Assembly: GCF_000819845.1 (NCBI RefSeq)
Contig: NZ_CDCG01000013.1
Coordinates: forward strand, 1-64,000
Origin: Aeromonas enteropelogenes
Lineage (GTDB): Bacteria; Pseudomonadota; Gammaproteobacteria; Enterobacterales; Aeromonadaceae
Direction: 5' to 3'
DNA: 64,000 nt
A model generated the notes under the pieces. It made no database searches and had not been told where the DNA came from. It was given only the letters and a program-made list of their open reading frames with translations. The position numbers and the translations under genes are program-made. This document shows positions 9,114 through 18,833 of this stretch, one piece after another. Position 1 is the stretch's first letter. Every line of letters starts with the position of its first letter.

Positions 9114-9199
9114 GTGGCTCCTCCACTCCCGTCTTGCGGGGTTTTGCACGGCAACAGCGGGAGAGGTTGCCGCTAAAATGGCCACAATTATATGGTTTT

Positions 9200-9222
9200 A
9201 TTATCGGAATTATAAAGATAAT
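9200..9222. promoter_or_regulatory. LysR-type operator, ATTATC-N11-GATAAT
   Basis: A perfect 6-bp inverted repeat with the canonical T-N11-A spacing, placed between the divergent LysR gene (start 9113) and the purA paralogue (start 9285). This is the textbook position for a LysR recognition site controlling both genes. Confidence 0.75.
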
Positions 9223-9284
9223 TAATTTTTCTAATCCACATCAGGCTCCTAGGATGGATGCCTAACGTCTTAGGAGAAAGAGTC

Positions 9285-10541
9285 ATGTCGTCTATCGTAG
9301 TCGTAGGTGCCAACTGGGGTGATGAAGGCAAGGGCCGCATCGTGGATTATCTGGCAGGTCAAGCCGGTGCCAGCATTCGCTTCCAGGGCGGCAACAACGC
9401 CGGCCACACCGTGGTCAACGATCTTGGCACCTTCAAGCTGCACCAAGTCCCAAGTGGCGTGTTCAACCCGGATTGCCTGGTCGTGCTCGGCCCGGGCATG
9501 GTGATCAGCCCCGAGAAGCTCACCGTCGAACTCGACGAAGTGAAAGCCTCCGGCATTACTCCCAAGCTGGCCATCTCTGACCGCGCCACCCTGTGCCTGC
9601 CGCTGCACGCACTGGAAGATACCCTGGAAGAGCAGCGTCTGGGTGACGGCGCCTATGGCTCCACCCGTCAGGGCATTGCCCCCGCCTACGGCGATCGCGT
9701 CATGAAAAAAGCGATCCTGGTTGGCTGGCTGAAACAGCCGGACGTGCTGGTCGAGCGCATCCAGTTCATGCTGGACTGGAAACTGCCGCAGATGAAGGCC
9801 CTCTATCCGGACTTCGAATTTGCCCAGACCGCCCAGGAAATGGCCGACTGGCTGCTGGAAGTCTCCGCCTCCTGGATCGACGCCGTTTGCAACGTCAGCA
9901 TGCCGCTCAAGGCCCTGCAGGCCGAAGGCAAGACCCTGCTGTTCGAAGCACAGCTGGGCGCCGGCCGTGACCTCATCTACGGCGAATACCCCTGGGTCAC
10001 CTCCTCCCACGTTTCCGGCGCCTACGCCGGCATCGGTGGCGGCCTGCCGGGTCTGCGCCCGGAGCGCGTCATCGCCGTGGCCAAGGCATTCAGCTCCTCC
10101 GTCGGTACCGGCACCCTGCTGACCGCCATGGAGAACCAAGACGAGTTCCGCAAGATCACCAACGAGTTCGGCGCGACCACCGGCCGTCCCCGTGACGTCG
10201 GCTACTTCGACGCCGTGGCCACCAAGAACGGTGTCGAGCTGCAGGCTGCCACCGAAGTGGCCCTGACCAAGCTGGACTGCCTGACCGGTCTGCCGGATCT
10301 GAAGATCTGCGTGGCCTACGAAGGTGCCCACACCGAAAACCCGATTTGGCCGCAAACTGCCGCCCTCAAGCCCGTCTACGAGCAGATGGAAAGCTGGAGC
10401 GAAGACATCAGCGGCTGCCGCACTTTCGAAGAGCTGCCGCGCGCTGCCCAGCAGTACGTGCTGCGCATCGAAGAGCTGCTCGGCGTACCGGTTCCGATGG
10501 TTTCCGTCGGCCCGGGTCGTGACGAGATGATCCTGCGCTAA
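9285..10541 (+). CDS. purA: Adenylosuccinate synthetase, divergent (PurA2-type) paralogue
   Basis: GTP-dependent ligase joining IMP and aspartate in AMP synthesis. ATG 9285 (MSSIVVVGANWGDEGKG) follows TAGGAG and gives 418 residues, slightly shorter than the usual ~432. Catalytic Asp13 and the P-loop GDEGKG are intact, His41 is in GGNNAGHT, and the aspartate-binding loop reads GATTGRPRD. Several family blocks differ from canonical PurA: GSTRQGIAPAYGD replaces the usual TTGRGIGPAYED, and GYFDAVA replaces GWLDTVA. Retention of Asp13 argues against the phage PurZ subfamily, in which that residue changes. Its pairing with a dedicated LysR gene suggests a regulated second enzyme rather than the housekeeping copy; whether another purA exists cannot be seen here. 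Confidence 0.88.
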   Translation: MSSIVVVGANWGDEGKGRIVDYLAGQAGASIRFQGGNNAGHTVVNDLGTFKLHQVPSGVFNPDCLVVLGPGMVISPEKLTVELDEVKASGITPKLAISDRATLCLPLHALEDTLEEQRLGDGAYGSTRQGIAPAYGDRVMKKAILVGWLKQPDVLVERIQFMLDWKLPQMKALYPDFEFAQTAQEMADWLLEVSASWIDAVCNVSMPLKALQAEGKTLLFEAQLGAGRDLIYGEYPWVTSSHVSGAYAGIGGGLPGLRPERVIAVAKAFSSSVGTGTLLTAMENQDEFRKITNEFGATTGRPRDVGYFDAVATKNGVELQAATEVALTKLDCLTGLPDLKICVAYEGAHTENPIWPQTAALKPVYEQMESWSEDISGCRTFEELPRAAQQYVLRIEELLGVPVPMVSVGPGRDEMILR

Positions 10542-10563
10542 GTCGCCCGCCCTCTCGGCACAT

Positions 10564-10594
10564 AAAAACCGGCATCCTGGATGCCGGTTTTTTT
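10564..10594 (+). terminator. Intrinsic terminator after the purA paralogue
   Basis: AACCGGCAT-CCTGG-ATGCCGGTT followed by seven T residues, 20 bp past the stop codon. Confidence 0.93.
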
Positions 10595-10738
10595 ATCTCT
10601 CTCTTTCCCCTCATCAATCTCACAAACAACATATCGACTCATATAATGGCCTGGAGAACGCCTCATTGAGCCGTTACGTGACTTCCATTTATCCCTGTTT
10701 GGCTAAAGTGAACCCGTTACCACACGAGGAGTCACCTT

Positions 10739-11275
10739 ATGAGATTACCCCTGCGTTCCGCTTTGCTGCCCCTGTTCTGTCTGGCCGCACTGCCTGCCAG
10801 CGCCATGACCCTGAGCAGCACCGACATCCGCGAAGGCCAGCCGATGGACAAGGCGTTCAGCTTCAACGGCTTTGGTTGCAGCGGCGAGAACCGCTCGCCC
10901 CAGCTGAGCTGGCAGGAGCTGCCCGCCGGCACCAAGAGTATCGCCATTACGGCCTATGATCCGGATGCCCCCACCGGCAGCGGCTGGTGGCACTGGCTGG
11001 TGGTCAATCTGCCGGCCAGCCAGAGCGAGCTGCCGACCAACGCCTCCGGCAAGCTCAAGCAGGGGCTGGAGCTGAGAACCGACTTCGGCAGCCAGGGCTA
11101 CGGCGGCCCCTGCCCGCCCGCAGGTCACGGCATGCACCGCTACCAGTTCACCGCCTGGGCCCTGCCCCAGGATCTGGAGGTGAAGGCGGATACCCCGCCC
11201 GCCATGGTAGGCTACATGCTCAACGCCATGGCCCTTGGCAAGGCTACCCTGACCGCCACCTTCGTCACCCACTAG
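10739..11275 (+). CDS. YbhB/YbcL-type PEBP-family exported protein
   Basis: Phosphatidylethanolamine-binding/Raf-kinase-inhibitor-like protein of 178 residues. An N-terminal signal peptide (about residues 1-22, ending PASA) indicates a periplasmic location, unlike cytoplasmic E. coli YbhB. Family motifs are present: YDPDAPTGSGWWHWLVVNL and YGGPCPPAGHGMHRY, whose His and Asp residues line the anion-binding pocket. GAGGAG is nine bases before ATG 10739. The AraC gene starts 12 bp after its stop, so the two are probably co-transcribed. Bacterial PEBP proteins have no settled biochemical role. Confidence 0.9.
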   Translation: MRLPLRSALLPLFCLAALPASAMTLSSTDIREGQPMDKAFSFNGFGCSGENRSPQLSWQELPAGTKSIAITAYDPDAPTGSGWWHWLVVNLPASQSELPTNASGKLKQGLELRTDFGSQGYGGPCPPAGHGMHRYQFTAWALPQDLEVKADTPPAMVGYMLNAMALGKATLTATFVTH

Positions 11276-11286
11276 GAGCCCGCCGG

Positions 11287-12111
11287 ATGAGCACGCCGCT
11301 GCTGCAACAGCACCACTACCTCGGGATCCGCCAGCAGCCCCTGCACCGGGTGCTCATCTATGCCCCAACCCTCATCTGGGTGAAACAGGGGCACAAACAG
11401 CTGTGGTGGAAAGAGCGGCGCCTGACGTTTGACAGGGAGAGCTGGCTGCTGATCCCAGCGGGCCACCAGCTCACCTTCGTCAACCAGCCGGAGCAGGGCA
11501 CATTCCGCTCCCATGCCCTGACCCTGCTGGCGCCGCCGCCCGATGCCTGGCTATCGGCCACCGCCGCGGCTCCAAAGGGGCAGCGAGAACCCAGGGTAAA
11601 GGTGACCCCCGGGCTGGCATTTTGCTTCGAGCTGGTCACCACCATGGCCGAGCGGGGAGTGAGCGAGGCAACCCAGGCCGAGCTGCTACAGGGCTTTTAT
11701 GCCGAACTGCACGCCGCCCGGGCCCTCGATCTGCTCTATCCGGCCCGCACCATGACGCTGGGGGAGCGGCTGGCCCGCTATCTCGGCGTGGAGCCCGGCG
11801 CCGACCATACCCTGGAGGGGGTTGCTCCCCACTTCGCCATGAGCCGTGCCTCCCTGGTGCGCAAGCTGGCCAGTGAAGGTCGCAGTTTTCGCCAACTGCT
11901 GGCCCAGGTGCGCATGAGCCATGCCCTCACCTTGCTGCAGCAATCCCTCACCCCGCTGGAGGTTGCCCTCGCCTGCGGCTACGACTCCCCCAGTCGCTTC
12001 GCCGCCCGCTTCAAGCAGGAGTTCGGCCTGACCCCGCACCAATATCGACAAACCTGTCCCTCCCCCGCAATCCGGCCCCGAGAAAGACGCCCCCGGCTAG
12101 CACATGGGTAG
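11287..12111 (+). CDS. AraC-family transcriptional regulator
   Basis: Regulator of 274 residues from ATG 11287, preceded by AGGAG at eight bases; an open frame extends further upstream inside the PEBP gene but has no reason to be used. The N-terminal half is a cupin-like sensor (WWKERRLTFDRESWLLIPAGHQ). The C-terminal half carries two helix-turn-helix motifs, the second being LACGYDSPSRFAARFKQEFG with the typical TPHQYRQ end. The last 17 residues are basic and Pro/Arg-rich. Tight linkage to the PEBP gene suggests joint expression. Confidence 0.92.
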   Translation: MSTPLLQQHHYLGIRQQPLHRVLIYAPTLIWVKQGHKQLWWKERRLTFDRESWLLIPAGHQLTFVNQPEQGTFRSHALTLLAPPPDAWLSATAAAPKGQREPRVKVTPGLAFCFELVTTMAERGVSEATQAELLQGFYAELHAARALDLLYPARTMTLGERLARYLGVEPGADHTLEGVAPHFAMSRASLVRKLASEGRSFRQLLAQVRMSHALTLLQQSLTPLEVALACGYDSPSRFAARFKQEFGLTPHQYRQTCPSPAIRPRERRPRLAHG

Positions 12112-12148
12112 TCGAAATGGCCAAGCTGCAGGGTGTTTGCCAGATATG

Positions 12149-12175
12149 AAAAGGCCTCCGGATGGAGGCCTTTTG
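12149..12175. terminator. Bidirectional terminator between AraC and hemerythrin genes
   Basis: AAAAGGCCTCC-GGAT-GGAGGCCTTTT, an 11-bp stem in the convergent gap with A- and T-tracts at both ends. Confidence 0.85.
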
Positions 12176-12212
12176 CCGTTTATCTATTTGTTGATGGTGC
12201 AATCTGGCCTTA

Positions 12213-12764
12213 TTACACGCTCACCGGAGGCAGCGAGAGACGCTGGGCCAGCGCCTGAAAGTTCTGGCTCACCTCGGCCCCGAACAGGGGATCACCGATG
12301 GCACGGTTCTGCCAGTTTTGCTCCAGATGACGCCAGTCATCTTCGGTCAGGGTGTCCCGCAGCAGGGGGAAGATCACCCCCTCCTCGTAGTTCATGTGCG
12401 CCTCCTGCAGCGCTACGAAACGTTCCAGCTTGCCGGTGAACTGGTCGAGCGGGATCACCGCATCCATCAGGATCATCTCCACCATCTCCTTGAGTTCGGT
12501 GCCCGCCTCCAGCAGCTTGGCGTGCTCCTCCTGCAGACGATTGGCGACCTCCCCCTCCACGACCCGGTATTTGAGGTAGTACTCGTAGATCATGTCTTCC
12601 TTGGGGTGATGGTACTTGTCAGACACCTCCCGCAGATAGTCGATGACATCGCGGATCAGAAAGTAGCTGATGGGCTGCTCGGCCTGAATGGCTGCCAGCT
12701 TGTGCTTGAGCAGCCCAAGTAGCCGGGCGATGTTGAGATGATCCTTGTGCAGACTGGATAACAT
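12213..12764 (-). CDS. Hemerythrin-domain (HHE) protein
   Basis: Predicted four-helix di-iron protein of 183 residues, cytosolic. ATG 12764 has AAGGAG upstream. Metal-ligand candidates match the hemerythrin pattern: His6/His9 in LHKDHL, His52/His53 with Glu56 and Asp57 in HHPKED, His81 in EEHAK and His123 with Glu127/128 in HMNYEE. Proteins of this type act in oxygen or nitric-oxide sensing, iron storage or Fe-S repair (YtfE group); this one lacks the N-terminal cysteine-bearing ScdA domain, so an Fe-S repair role is uncertain. It sits downstream of ung on the same strand with a 79-bp gap. Confidence 0.9.
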   Translation of the reverse strand: MLSSLHKDHLNIARLLGLLKHKLAAIQAEQPISYFLIRDVIDYLREVSDKYHHPKEDMIYEYYLKYRVVEGEVANRLQEEHAKLLEAGTELKEMVEMILMDAVIPLDQFTGKLERFVALQEAHMNYEEGVIFPLLRDTLTEDDWRHLEQNWQNRAIGDPLFGAEVSQNFQALAQRLSLPPVSV

Positions 12765-12843
12765 AGGCACTCCTTCGCTGAAATAAACTGTCACTTCCCT
12801 GAGTATACGGTCATCTGCCGGCCAAACTTTGCACTCAATCAAG

Positions 12844-13512
12844 TCAGCCGCAGACTGAATTCCATTGGATGGGCTGTTTGCCCTGCTGTTCCAGCAGCCG
12901 GTTGGTCTCGGAAAAATGGCCACAACCGATGAAGCCACGGTGGGCAGAAAGCGGGCTGGGATGGGGGGCGGTCAGCACGTGATGGCGCTGCCGGTCGATG
13001 AAACGCCCCTTCTTCTGGGCATGGGCGCCCCAGAGCAGGAAGACTACGCCCTGACAGCTGGCATTGATCTGCTCGATCACCCGGTCGGTGAAGGTTTCCC
13101 AGCCCAGATGTGCGTGGGAGTGGGCCTGGCCGGCCTGCACCGTCAGCACGGTATTGAGCAGCAGCACCCCCTGTTTGGCCCAGGATTCGAGAAAGCCGTG
13201 ATCCGGTGTGACAAACCCTGGCAGATCCCGCTGCATCTCTTTATAGATGTTGACCAGTGAGGGCGGGGTGCGCACCCCGGGCAGCACGGAAAAACAGAGA
13301 CCATGGGCCTGGTTGGGGCCGTGGTACGGATCCTGACCCAGGATCACCACCTTGACCTGATCCAGTTCGGTGAGCTTGAACGCGTTGAAGACATCGGCAG
13401 CGGGTGGATAGATCACCTTGCCCGCTTCCCGCTCACTGCGCACCGTCGCCAGCGTACTCTTGAAATAGTCCTGCTCTTTTTCCGAGCCAATCACATCACT
13501 CCAGGTCAGCAC
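12844..13512 (-). CDS. ung: Uracil-DNA glycosylase
   Basis: Family 1 uracil-DNA glycosylase, which removes uracil from DNA to start base-excision repair. 222 residues. The water-activating Asp61 lies in GQDPYHG, and HPSPLS (His184) forms the leucine-intercalation and catalytic loop. The start is GTG 13512 with GAGGAG six bases before it. It is divergent from grcA across a 565-bp gap, the same neighbourhood as ung and yfiD in E. coli. Confidence 0.97.
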   Translation of the reverse strand: MLTWSDVIGSEKEQDYFKSTLATVRSEREAGKVIYPPAADVFNAFKLTELDQVKVVILGQDPYHGPNQAHGLCFSVLPGVRTPPSLVNIYKEMQRDLPGFVTPDHGFLESWAKQGVLLLNTVLTVQAGQAHSHAHLGWETFTDRVIEQINASCQGVVFLLWGAHAQKKGRFIDRQRHHVLTAPHPSPLSAHRGFIGCGHFSETNRLLEQQGKQPIQWNSVCG

Positions 13513-13756
13513 CCCGAACTCCTCACTTGATACGGCGAAGGGCTCAGGATAGGGGGCCAGCCCGCAAGACGCAACCGCGACAAGGCATAATGGACAGCAT
13601 CACTTGCCTGCGATCACATGACACCACCACACACAGGCCCACCCGATCAGGATATATCGGGTTTTCTCCCTGGTAACCGCTGCAGATGGAGTCGCGCACT
13701 GCAACCGTTTCCTTCACCGTCAATTTCCTTTCCATCAGTCATCTGCCGGCTACCCG

Positions 13757-13778
13757 TTTATCTTAAAAACAAGATAAA
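13757..13778. repeat. Inverted repeat TTTATCTT-N6-AAGATAAA
   Basis: A perfect 8-bp inverted repeat with an AAAAAC spacer, about 90 bp upstream of the distal FNR site. Its symmetry and AT-richness suggest an operator for an unidentified regulator; no T-run follows, so a terminator is unlikely. Confidence 0.5.
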
Positions 13779-13859
13779 ACATGTAGTTAAATTACTAGAT
13801 TAAATAGATAAAAGATGTATGATTTGGATATCTTACGAAATCAGAAAAATGACCTATTT

Positions 13860-13873
13860 TTGATTCAACTCAA
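13860..13873 (+). promoter_or_regulatory. Distal FNR site of grcA
   Basis: TTGAT-TCAA-CTCAA, one mismatch from the FNR consensus TTGAT-N4-ATCAA. Its centre (13866.5) is exactly 53 bp upstream of the proximal site's centre. Confidence 0.75.
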
Positions 13874-13912
13874 TAATTTAATCCTACTTGGCGCAAGCTA
13901 AGTGGGATTTTA

Positions 13913-13926
13913 TTGATTTGGATCAA
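13913..13926 (+). promoter_or_regulatory. Proximal FNR site and promoter of grcA
   Basis: TTGAT-TTGG-ATCAA, a perfect FNR consensus centred at 13919.5. A TATATA-like -10 element lies at about 13950-13955, so transcription should start near 13961, placing this site at about -41, the class II activator position. Confidence 0.88.
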
Positions 13927-14077
13927 TTTTCGTAATAATCCCACCATGGTATATATGACCCCATCAAAGTAAAGGTGTAAGGCAAGGCCCCTTTAAGCCA
14001 TCGACATTCGCGGTAGCTTAACTACATCAGGGTAATTTCCTTACAGTCGGATCCGCTTCCCATTGAGGAGTCATACC

Positions 14078-14458
14078 ATGATCAAAGGCATTCAAATCAC
14101 CCAGGCCGCCAACACCGCTCTGCTGAACTCTTTCTGGCTGCTGGACGAAGAGAAGCAACAGGCTCGCTGCATCTGCGCCAAAGGCGATGCCTTCGCTGCC
14201 GATCAGGAAGTCCAGATCGCCGAGCTGGGCCAGTTCGAATACCGCGAGCTGCCGGTTCAGGCCGAGCCGGCCGTTGAAGGTGGCCAGCACCTGAACGTCA
14301 ACGTGCTGCGTCGCGAAACCCTGGAAGACGCCATCGCCAACCCGGAAAAATACCCGCAGCTGACCATCCGTGTGTCCGGCTACGCAGTGCGCTTCAACGC
14401 CCTGACCCCGGAACAGCAGCGTGACGTGGTAACCCGTACCTTCACCCAGAGCCTGTGA
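14078..14458 (+). CDS. grcA: Autonomous glycyl radical cofactor GrcA (YfiD)
   Basis: Small glycyl-radical protein that replaces the oxygen-cleaved C-terminal domain of pyruvate formate-lyase and restores its activity after oxidative damage. 126 residues from ATG 14078, with GAGGAG seven bases upstream. The C-terminal [13 protein letters not shown] is the glycyl-radical motif, Gly101 being the radical site that PFL-activase would modify. Two FNR sites upstream indicate anaerobic or microaerobic induction. Confidence 0.97.
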   Translation: MIKGIQITQAANTALLNSFWLLDEEKQQARCICAKGDAFAADQEVQIAELGQFEYRELPVQAEPAVEGGQHLNVNVLRRETLEDAIANPEKYPQLTIRVSGYAVRFNALTPEQQRDVVTRTFTQSL

Positions 14459-14499
14459 TCCACACTCTGTCGTGACGGCGGGCTGCACAGCCTGCCCTC

Positions 14500-14525
14500 A
14501 AAAACGGCCCCCGGGGGCCGTTTTT
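14500..14525 (+). terminator. Intrinsic terminator of grcA
   Basis: AAAAACGGCCCCCGGGGGCC is the first part of a long GC stem closed by GTTTTT, about 40 bp after the grcA stop. Confidence 0.9.
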
Positions 14526-14553
14526 CATGGCCACAAGCCAGACTCGCCAAACA

Positions 14554-14580
14554 AAAAGGCCCCGCATCGCGGGGCCTTTT
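14554..14580 (-). terminator. Intrinsic terminator of the hemA-kdsA operon
   Basis: AAAAGGCCCCGC-ATC-GCGGGGCCTTTT; read leftward from kdsA the stem ends in a T-tract. It lies 18 bp past the kdsA stop and is convergent with the grcA terminator. Confidence 0.88.
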
Positions 14581-14597
14581 GCTATCCATTGCCAGTA

Positions 14598-16335
<1,738 letters not shown>

Positions 16336-16338
16336 GCC

Positions 16339-16722
16339 TTAACCGAACAAACTCGCCTGTTTGAGCAGTGCCAGCTTGGCAATAAAATAGATCCATCCCA
16401 GTGCCCCGAGAAAGGAGCACCAGCGCACCAGGTTGCTTTTGGCCAGCCGCAACGCCATGGCGGCCAGGAACACCAGCACCAGGATGCCCATCAGCTTTTC
16501 GCTGAGCCAGGGAGTCCCGTTGTTGAAGGGGTTGAGATCCAGCACCATGCACAGCAGCACGCCCGAGAGAACTACCAGGCCATTGAGCAGGCCGCTCACC
16601 TTCAGCACGGGGACACTATAGGCCCGGTCAGAGCCGGCCTGAACCCAGTAAAAGCGAACCATGAACAAGAGCACGGCCCCGGCAATCAGGGTCAGGTGCA
16701 GATGCTTGAGCACAAAATACAT
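16339..16722 (-). CDS. sirB2: SirB2-family inner-membrane protein
   Basis: 127-residue protein with four hydrophobic helices and few charged residues, matching the SirB2/YchQ family. ATG 16722 has AAGGA six bases upstream; a TTG two codons earlier is possible but overlaps the ribosome site. Function unknown; its place between prmC and sirB1 is conserved in enterics. Confidence 0.88.
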   Translation of the reverse strand: MYFVLKHLHLTLIAGAVLLFMVRFYWVQAGSDRAYSVPVLKVSGLLNGLVVLSGVLLCMVLDLNPFNNGTPWLSEKLMGILVLVFLAAMALRLAKSNLVRWCSFLGALGWIYFIAKLALLKQASLFG

Positions 16723-16780
16723 ATTCAATCCTTGGCCGCTGGGTCATCACCCAGCGACTCGTCAAACCGGTTAAAAGGAT

Positions 16781-17632
16781 TTAGCAGGCCGGACACTGAC
16801 CCAGGGTGACCCGCTCGTTGTCCCCGTAATCGCGCACCGTGGTCACGGCGCGATAGCCACGCGCCAGCAGCAGCTGACGCACGGCGGCACCCTGCTCCCA
16901 GCCATGCTCCAGCAGCAACCAGCCATCCGCCAGCAGATGGGCAGGCGCCTCGGCCACTATGTGGCGAATATCCGCCAGCCCCGCCTCGTCGGCCACCAGG
17001 GCCGAACGAGGTTCGAAGCGCACATCCCCCTGCTCGAGATGAGGATCGGCGCTGTCGATATAGGGCGGGTTGGAGACAATCACCGCGAAACGGGGGGCCT
17101 TATCCAAGAGCGGATCGCAAAGCGGCGCGAACCAGCTGCCGTCGCGAACCGTGATGGGCAAATCCAGCGCGGCGCTGTTCTCGCGGGCCAGGGCCGCGGC
17201 ATCCGCCATCCTGTCCACCGCCCATACATCGGCATCGGGCCGCTCGGACTTGAGCGCCAATGCGATGGCGCCGGTGCCGGTGCCCAGATCCAGCAGGGCG
17301 CAGGGGCCTGCGGGCAACCGTGCCAGCGCCTGTTCGACCAGCACCTCGGTATCGGGGCGCGGGATCAGAGTCGCCGGACTCACCTTGAGGGACAGCGACC
17401 AGAACTCCCGCTCCCCCACCAGGTGGGCGATGGGTTCGCCATTGAGGCGACGGACGAGCCAGCCCTGCAGGGTCGCCTGCTGGGCGTCATCGAGTTCGCG
17501 CTCGGGCCAGGTCATCAGGTAGCTGCGCCGGCACTTCAGCAGATGGCAGAGCAGCACATCGGCATCGGCACGGGGAGATTCGCCCCCCGCCAGGGTCGCC
17601 ATGATGTGGGCGCGGGCTTGCTGGATTTGCAT
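16781..17632 (-). CDS. prmC: Release-factor glutamine methyltransferase PrmC (HemK)
   Basis: S-adenosylmethionine-dependent N5-methylation of the Gln in the GGQ motif of release factors RF1 and RF2. 283 residues: a helical N-terminal substrate domain, then a Rossmann methyltransferase with the SAM loop LDLGTGTGAIALAL (about residues 114-127) and the catalytic NPPY at 188-191. ATG 17632 overlaps the stop of a 20-codon frame that begins at the prfA stop, so its translation is probably coupled. It directly follows its substrate gene prfA. Confidence 0.96.
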   Translation of the reverse strand: MQIQQARAHIMATLAGGESPRADADVLLCHLLKCRRSYLMTWPERELDDAQQATLQGWLVRRLNGEPIAHLVGEREFWSLSLKVSPATLIPRPDTEVLVEQALARLPAGPCALLDLGTGTGAIALALKSERPDADVWAVDRMADAAALARENSAALDLPITVRDGSWFAPLCDPLLDKAPRFAVIVSNPPYIDSADPHLEQGDVRFEPRSALVADEAGLADIRHIVAEAPAHLLADGWLLLEHGWEQGAAVRQLLLARGYRAVTTVRDYGDNERVTLGQCPAC

Positions 17633-17694
17633 CAGTTTCCCCCCACCTTATTCGTCCCACTCTGAATGCGAGCTTGCCGGATCTGCGTTTGCAT
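17632..17694 (-). CDS. 20-codon overlapping reading frame between prfA and prmC
   Basis: Starts with ATG inside the prfA stop (TGATG at 17696-17692) and ends with TGA inside the prmC start (TGATG at 17634-17630). The peptide begins MQTQIRQAR, which mirrors the prmC N-terminus MQIQQAR, and the DNA shows a duplicated start region. It may only relay ribosomes from prfA to prmC; a function for the peptide is not implied. Confidence 0.5.
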   Translation of the reverse strand: MQTQIRQARIQSGTNKVGGN

Positions 17695-18782
17695 CAATTG
17701 CTCTCGGCCAGGGAGGCGAGCTGATCGGCCTGATACTCCTGCACCAGCGGCGTGATGACGCAGTCCAGATCCCCTTCCAGGATCTCGGAGAGGCGATAGA
17801 GGGTGAGGTTGATCCGGTGCTCGGAGAGACGCCCCTGGGGATAGTTGTAGGTGCGGATGCGCTCGGAGCGATCCCCCGACCCCACCAGGTTGCGACGGGT
17901 GCTCTGCTCGGCGGCCCGGTGACGCTCATCCTCGGCCGCCTGCAGGCGGGCGGAGAGCACCGACATTGCCTTGGCGCGGTTCTTGTGCTGGGAGCGCTCG
18001 TCCTGGCACTCCACCACCAGGCCGGTCGGCAGGTGGGTAATGCGAATGGCGGAGTCGGTCTTGTTGACGTGCTGACCACCGGCACCGGAGGCACGGAAGG
18101 TGTCGATCTTCAGCTCGGACGGGTTGATCTCGATCTGTTCAGCCTCCGGCACTTCCGGCAGTACGGCGACGGTACAGGCGGAGGTGTGCACCCGCCCCTG
18201 GGATTCGGTTTCCGGCACCCGCTGCACCCGATGACCACCGGACTCGAACTTGAGACGGCCGTAGACGTGCTCGCCATCGATCTTGGCGATCACCTCCTTG
18301 TAGCCACCGTATTCCCCGTCGTTGCAGCTGACGATGGAGACGCGCCAGCCCTGGCGCTCGGCAAAGCGCGAATACATGCGAAACAGGTCGCCCGCGAAGA
18401 TCGCCGCCTCGTCACCACCGGCACCGGCGCGGATCTCCAGATAGCAGTTGTTGTCATCCTTGGGATCCTTGGGCAGCAGCATCACCTGCAACTCCTGCTC
18501 CAGCGCCTCCAGCGCCGCCTTGGCGACCGGCAGCTCCTCCTGCGCCATCTCGCGCAGGTCGGCATCCTCCTCCTCCAGCATCAGCTGGGTGGTCTCGAGA
18601 TCCTCCTGGGCCTGACGGAAACGCTGGAAGGCGTGAACGATATCCTCCAGCTGGGCATATTCCCGGGTCAGGGCGCGATAACGCTCCTGATCCGAGACCA
18701 CGTCCGGCTCGCCGAGCATGGCCTGTACTTCTTCGTGGCGCTCGATGAGGCCTTCCAGCTTTCTGATCAGTGACGGATTCAT
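17694..18782 (-). CDS. prfA: Peptide chain release factor 1
   Basis: Class I release factor reading UAA and UAG. 362 residues. GGQ at residues 235-237 (GAGGQHVNK) triggers peptidyl-tRNA hydrolysis. The stop-codon recognition tripeptide is PET (190-192, RVPETESQG), a variant of the PxT motif where E. coli has PAT. Second gene of the hemA operon, 51 bp after hemA. Confidence 0.97.
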   Translation of the reverse strand: MNPSLIRKLEGLIERHEEVQAMLGEPDVVSDQERYRALTREYAQLEDIVHAFQRFRQAQEDLETTQLMLEEEDADLREMAQEELPVAKAALEALEQELQVMLLPKDPKDDNNCYLEIRAGAGGDEAAIFAGDLFRMYSRFAERQGWRVSIVSCNDGEYGGYKEVIAKIDGEHVYGRLKFESGGHRVQRVPETESQGRVHTSACTVAVLPEVPEAEQIEINPSELKIDTFRASGAGGQHVNKTDSAIRITHLPTGLVVECQDERSQHKNRAKAMSVLSARLQAAEDERHRAAEQSTRRNLVGSGDRSERIRTYNYPQGRLSEHRINLTLYRLSEILEGDLDCVITPLVQEYQADQLASLAESN

Positions 18783-18833
18783 AACTCTTGCAATCTCAAT
18801 GGAGGAGAGGACGACCGGCTGGCCGCCCGAACA

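Larger units (their letters stand above)
13513..14077. other. Divergent regulatory region between ung and grcA
   Basis: A 565-bp gene-free stretch, notably AT-rich from about 13740 to 13940. It holds the grcA promoter with two FNR sites (listed separately), an 8-bp inverted repeat at 13757-13778 and nothing that looks like a gene; the short frames in it have no ribosome sites or coding character. Confidence 0.8.

Noticed and set aside
9285-10541. PurZ-type (2-aminoadenine) synthetase
   Set aside because: The catalytic Asp13 and the aspartate loop arginines of ordinary adenylosuccinate synthetase are retained.
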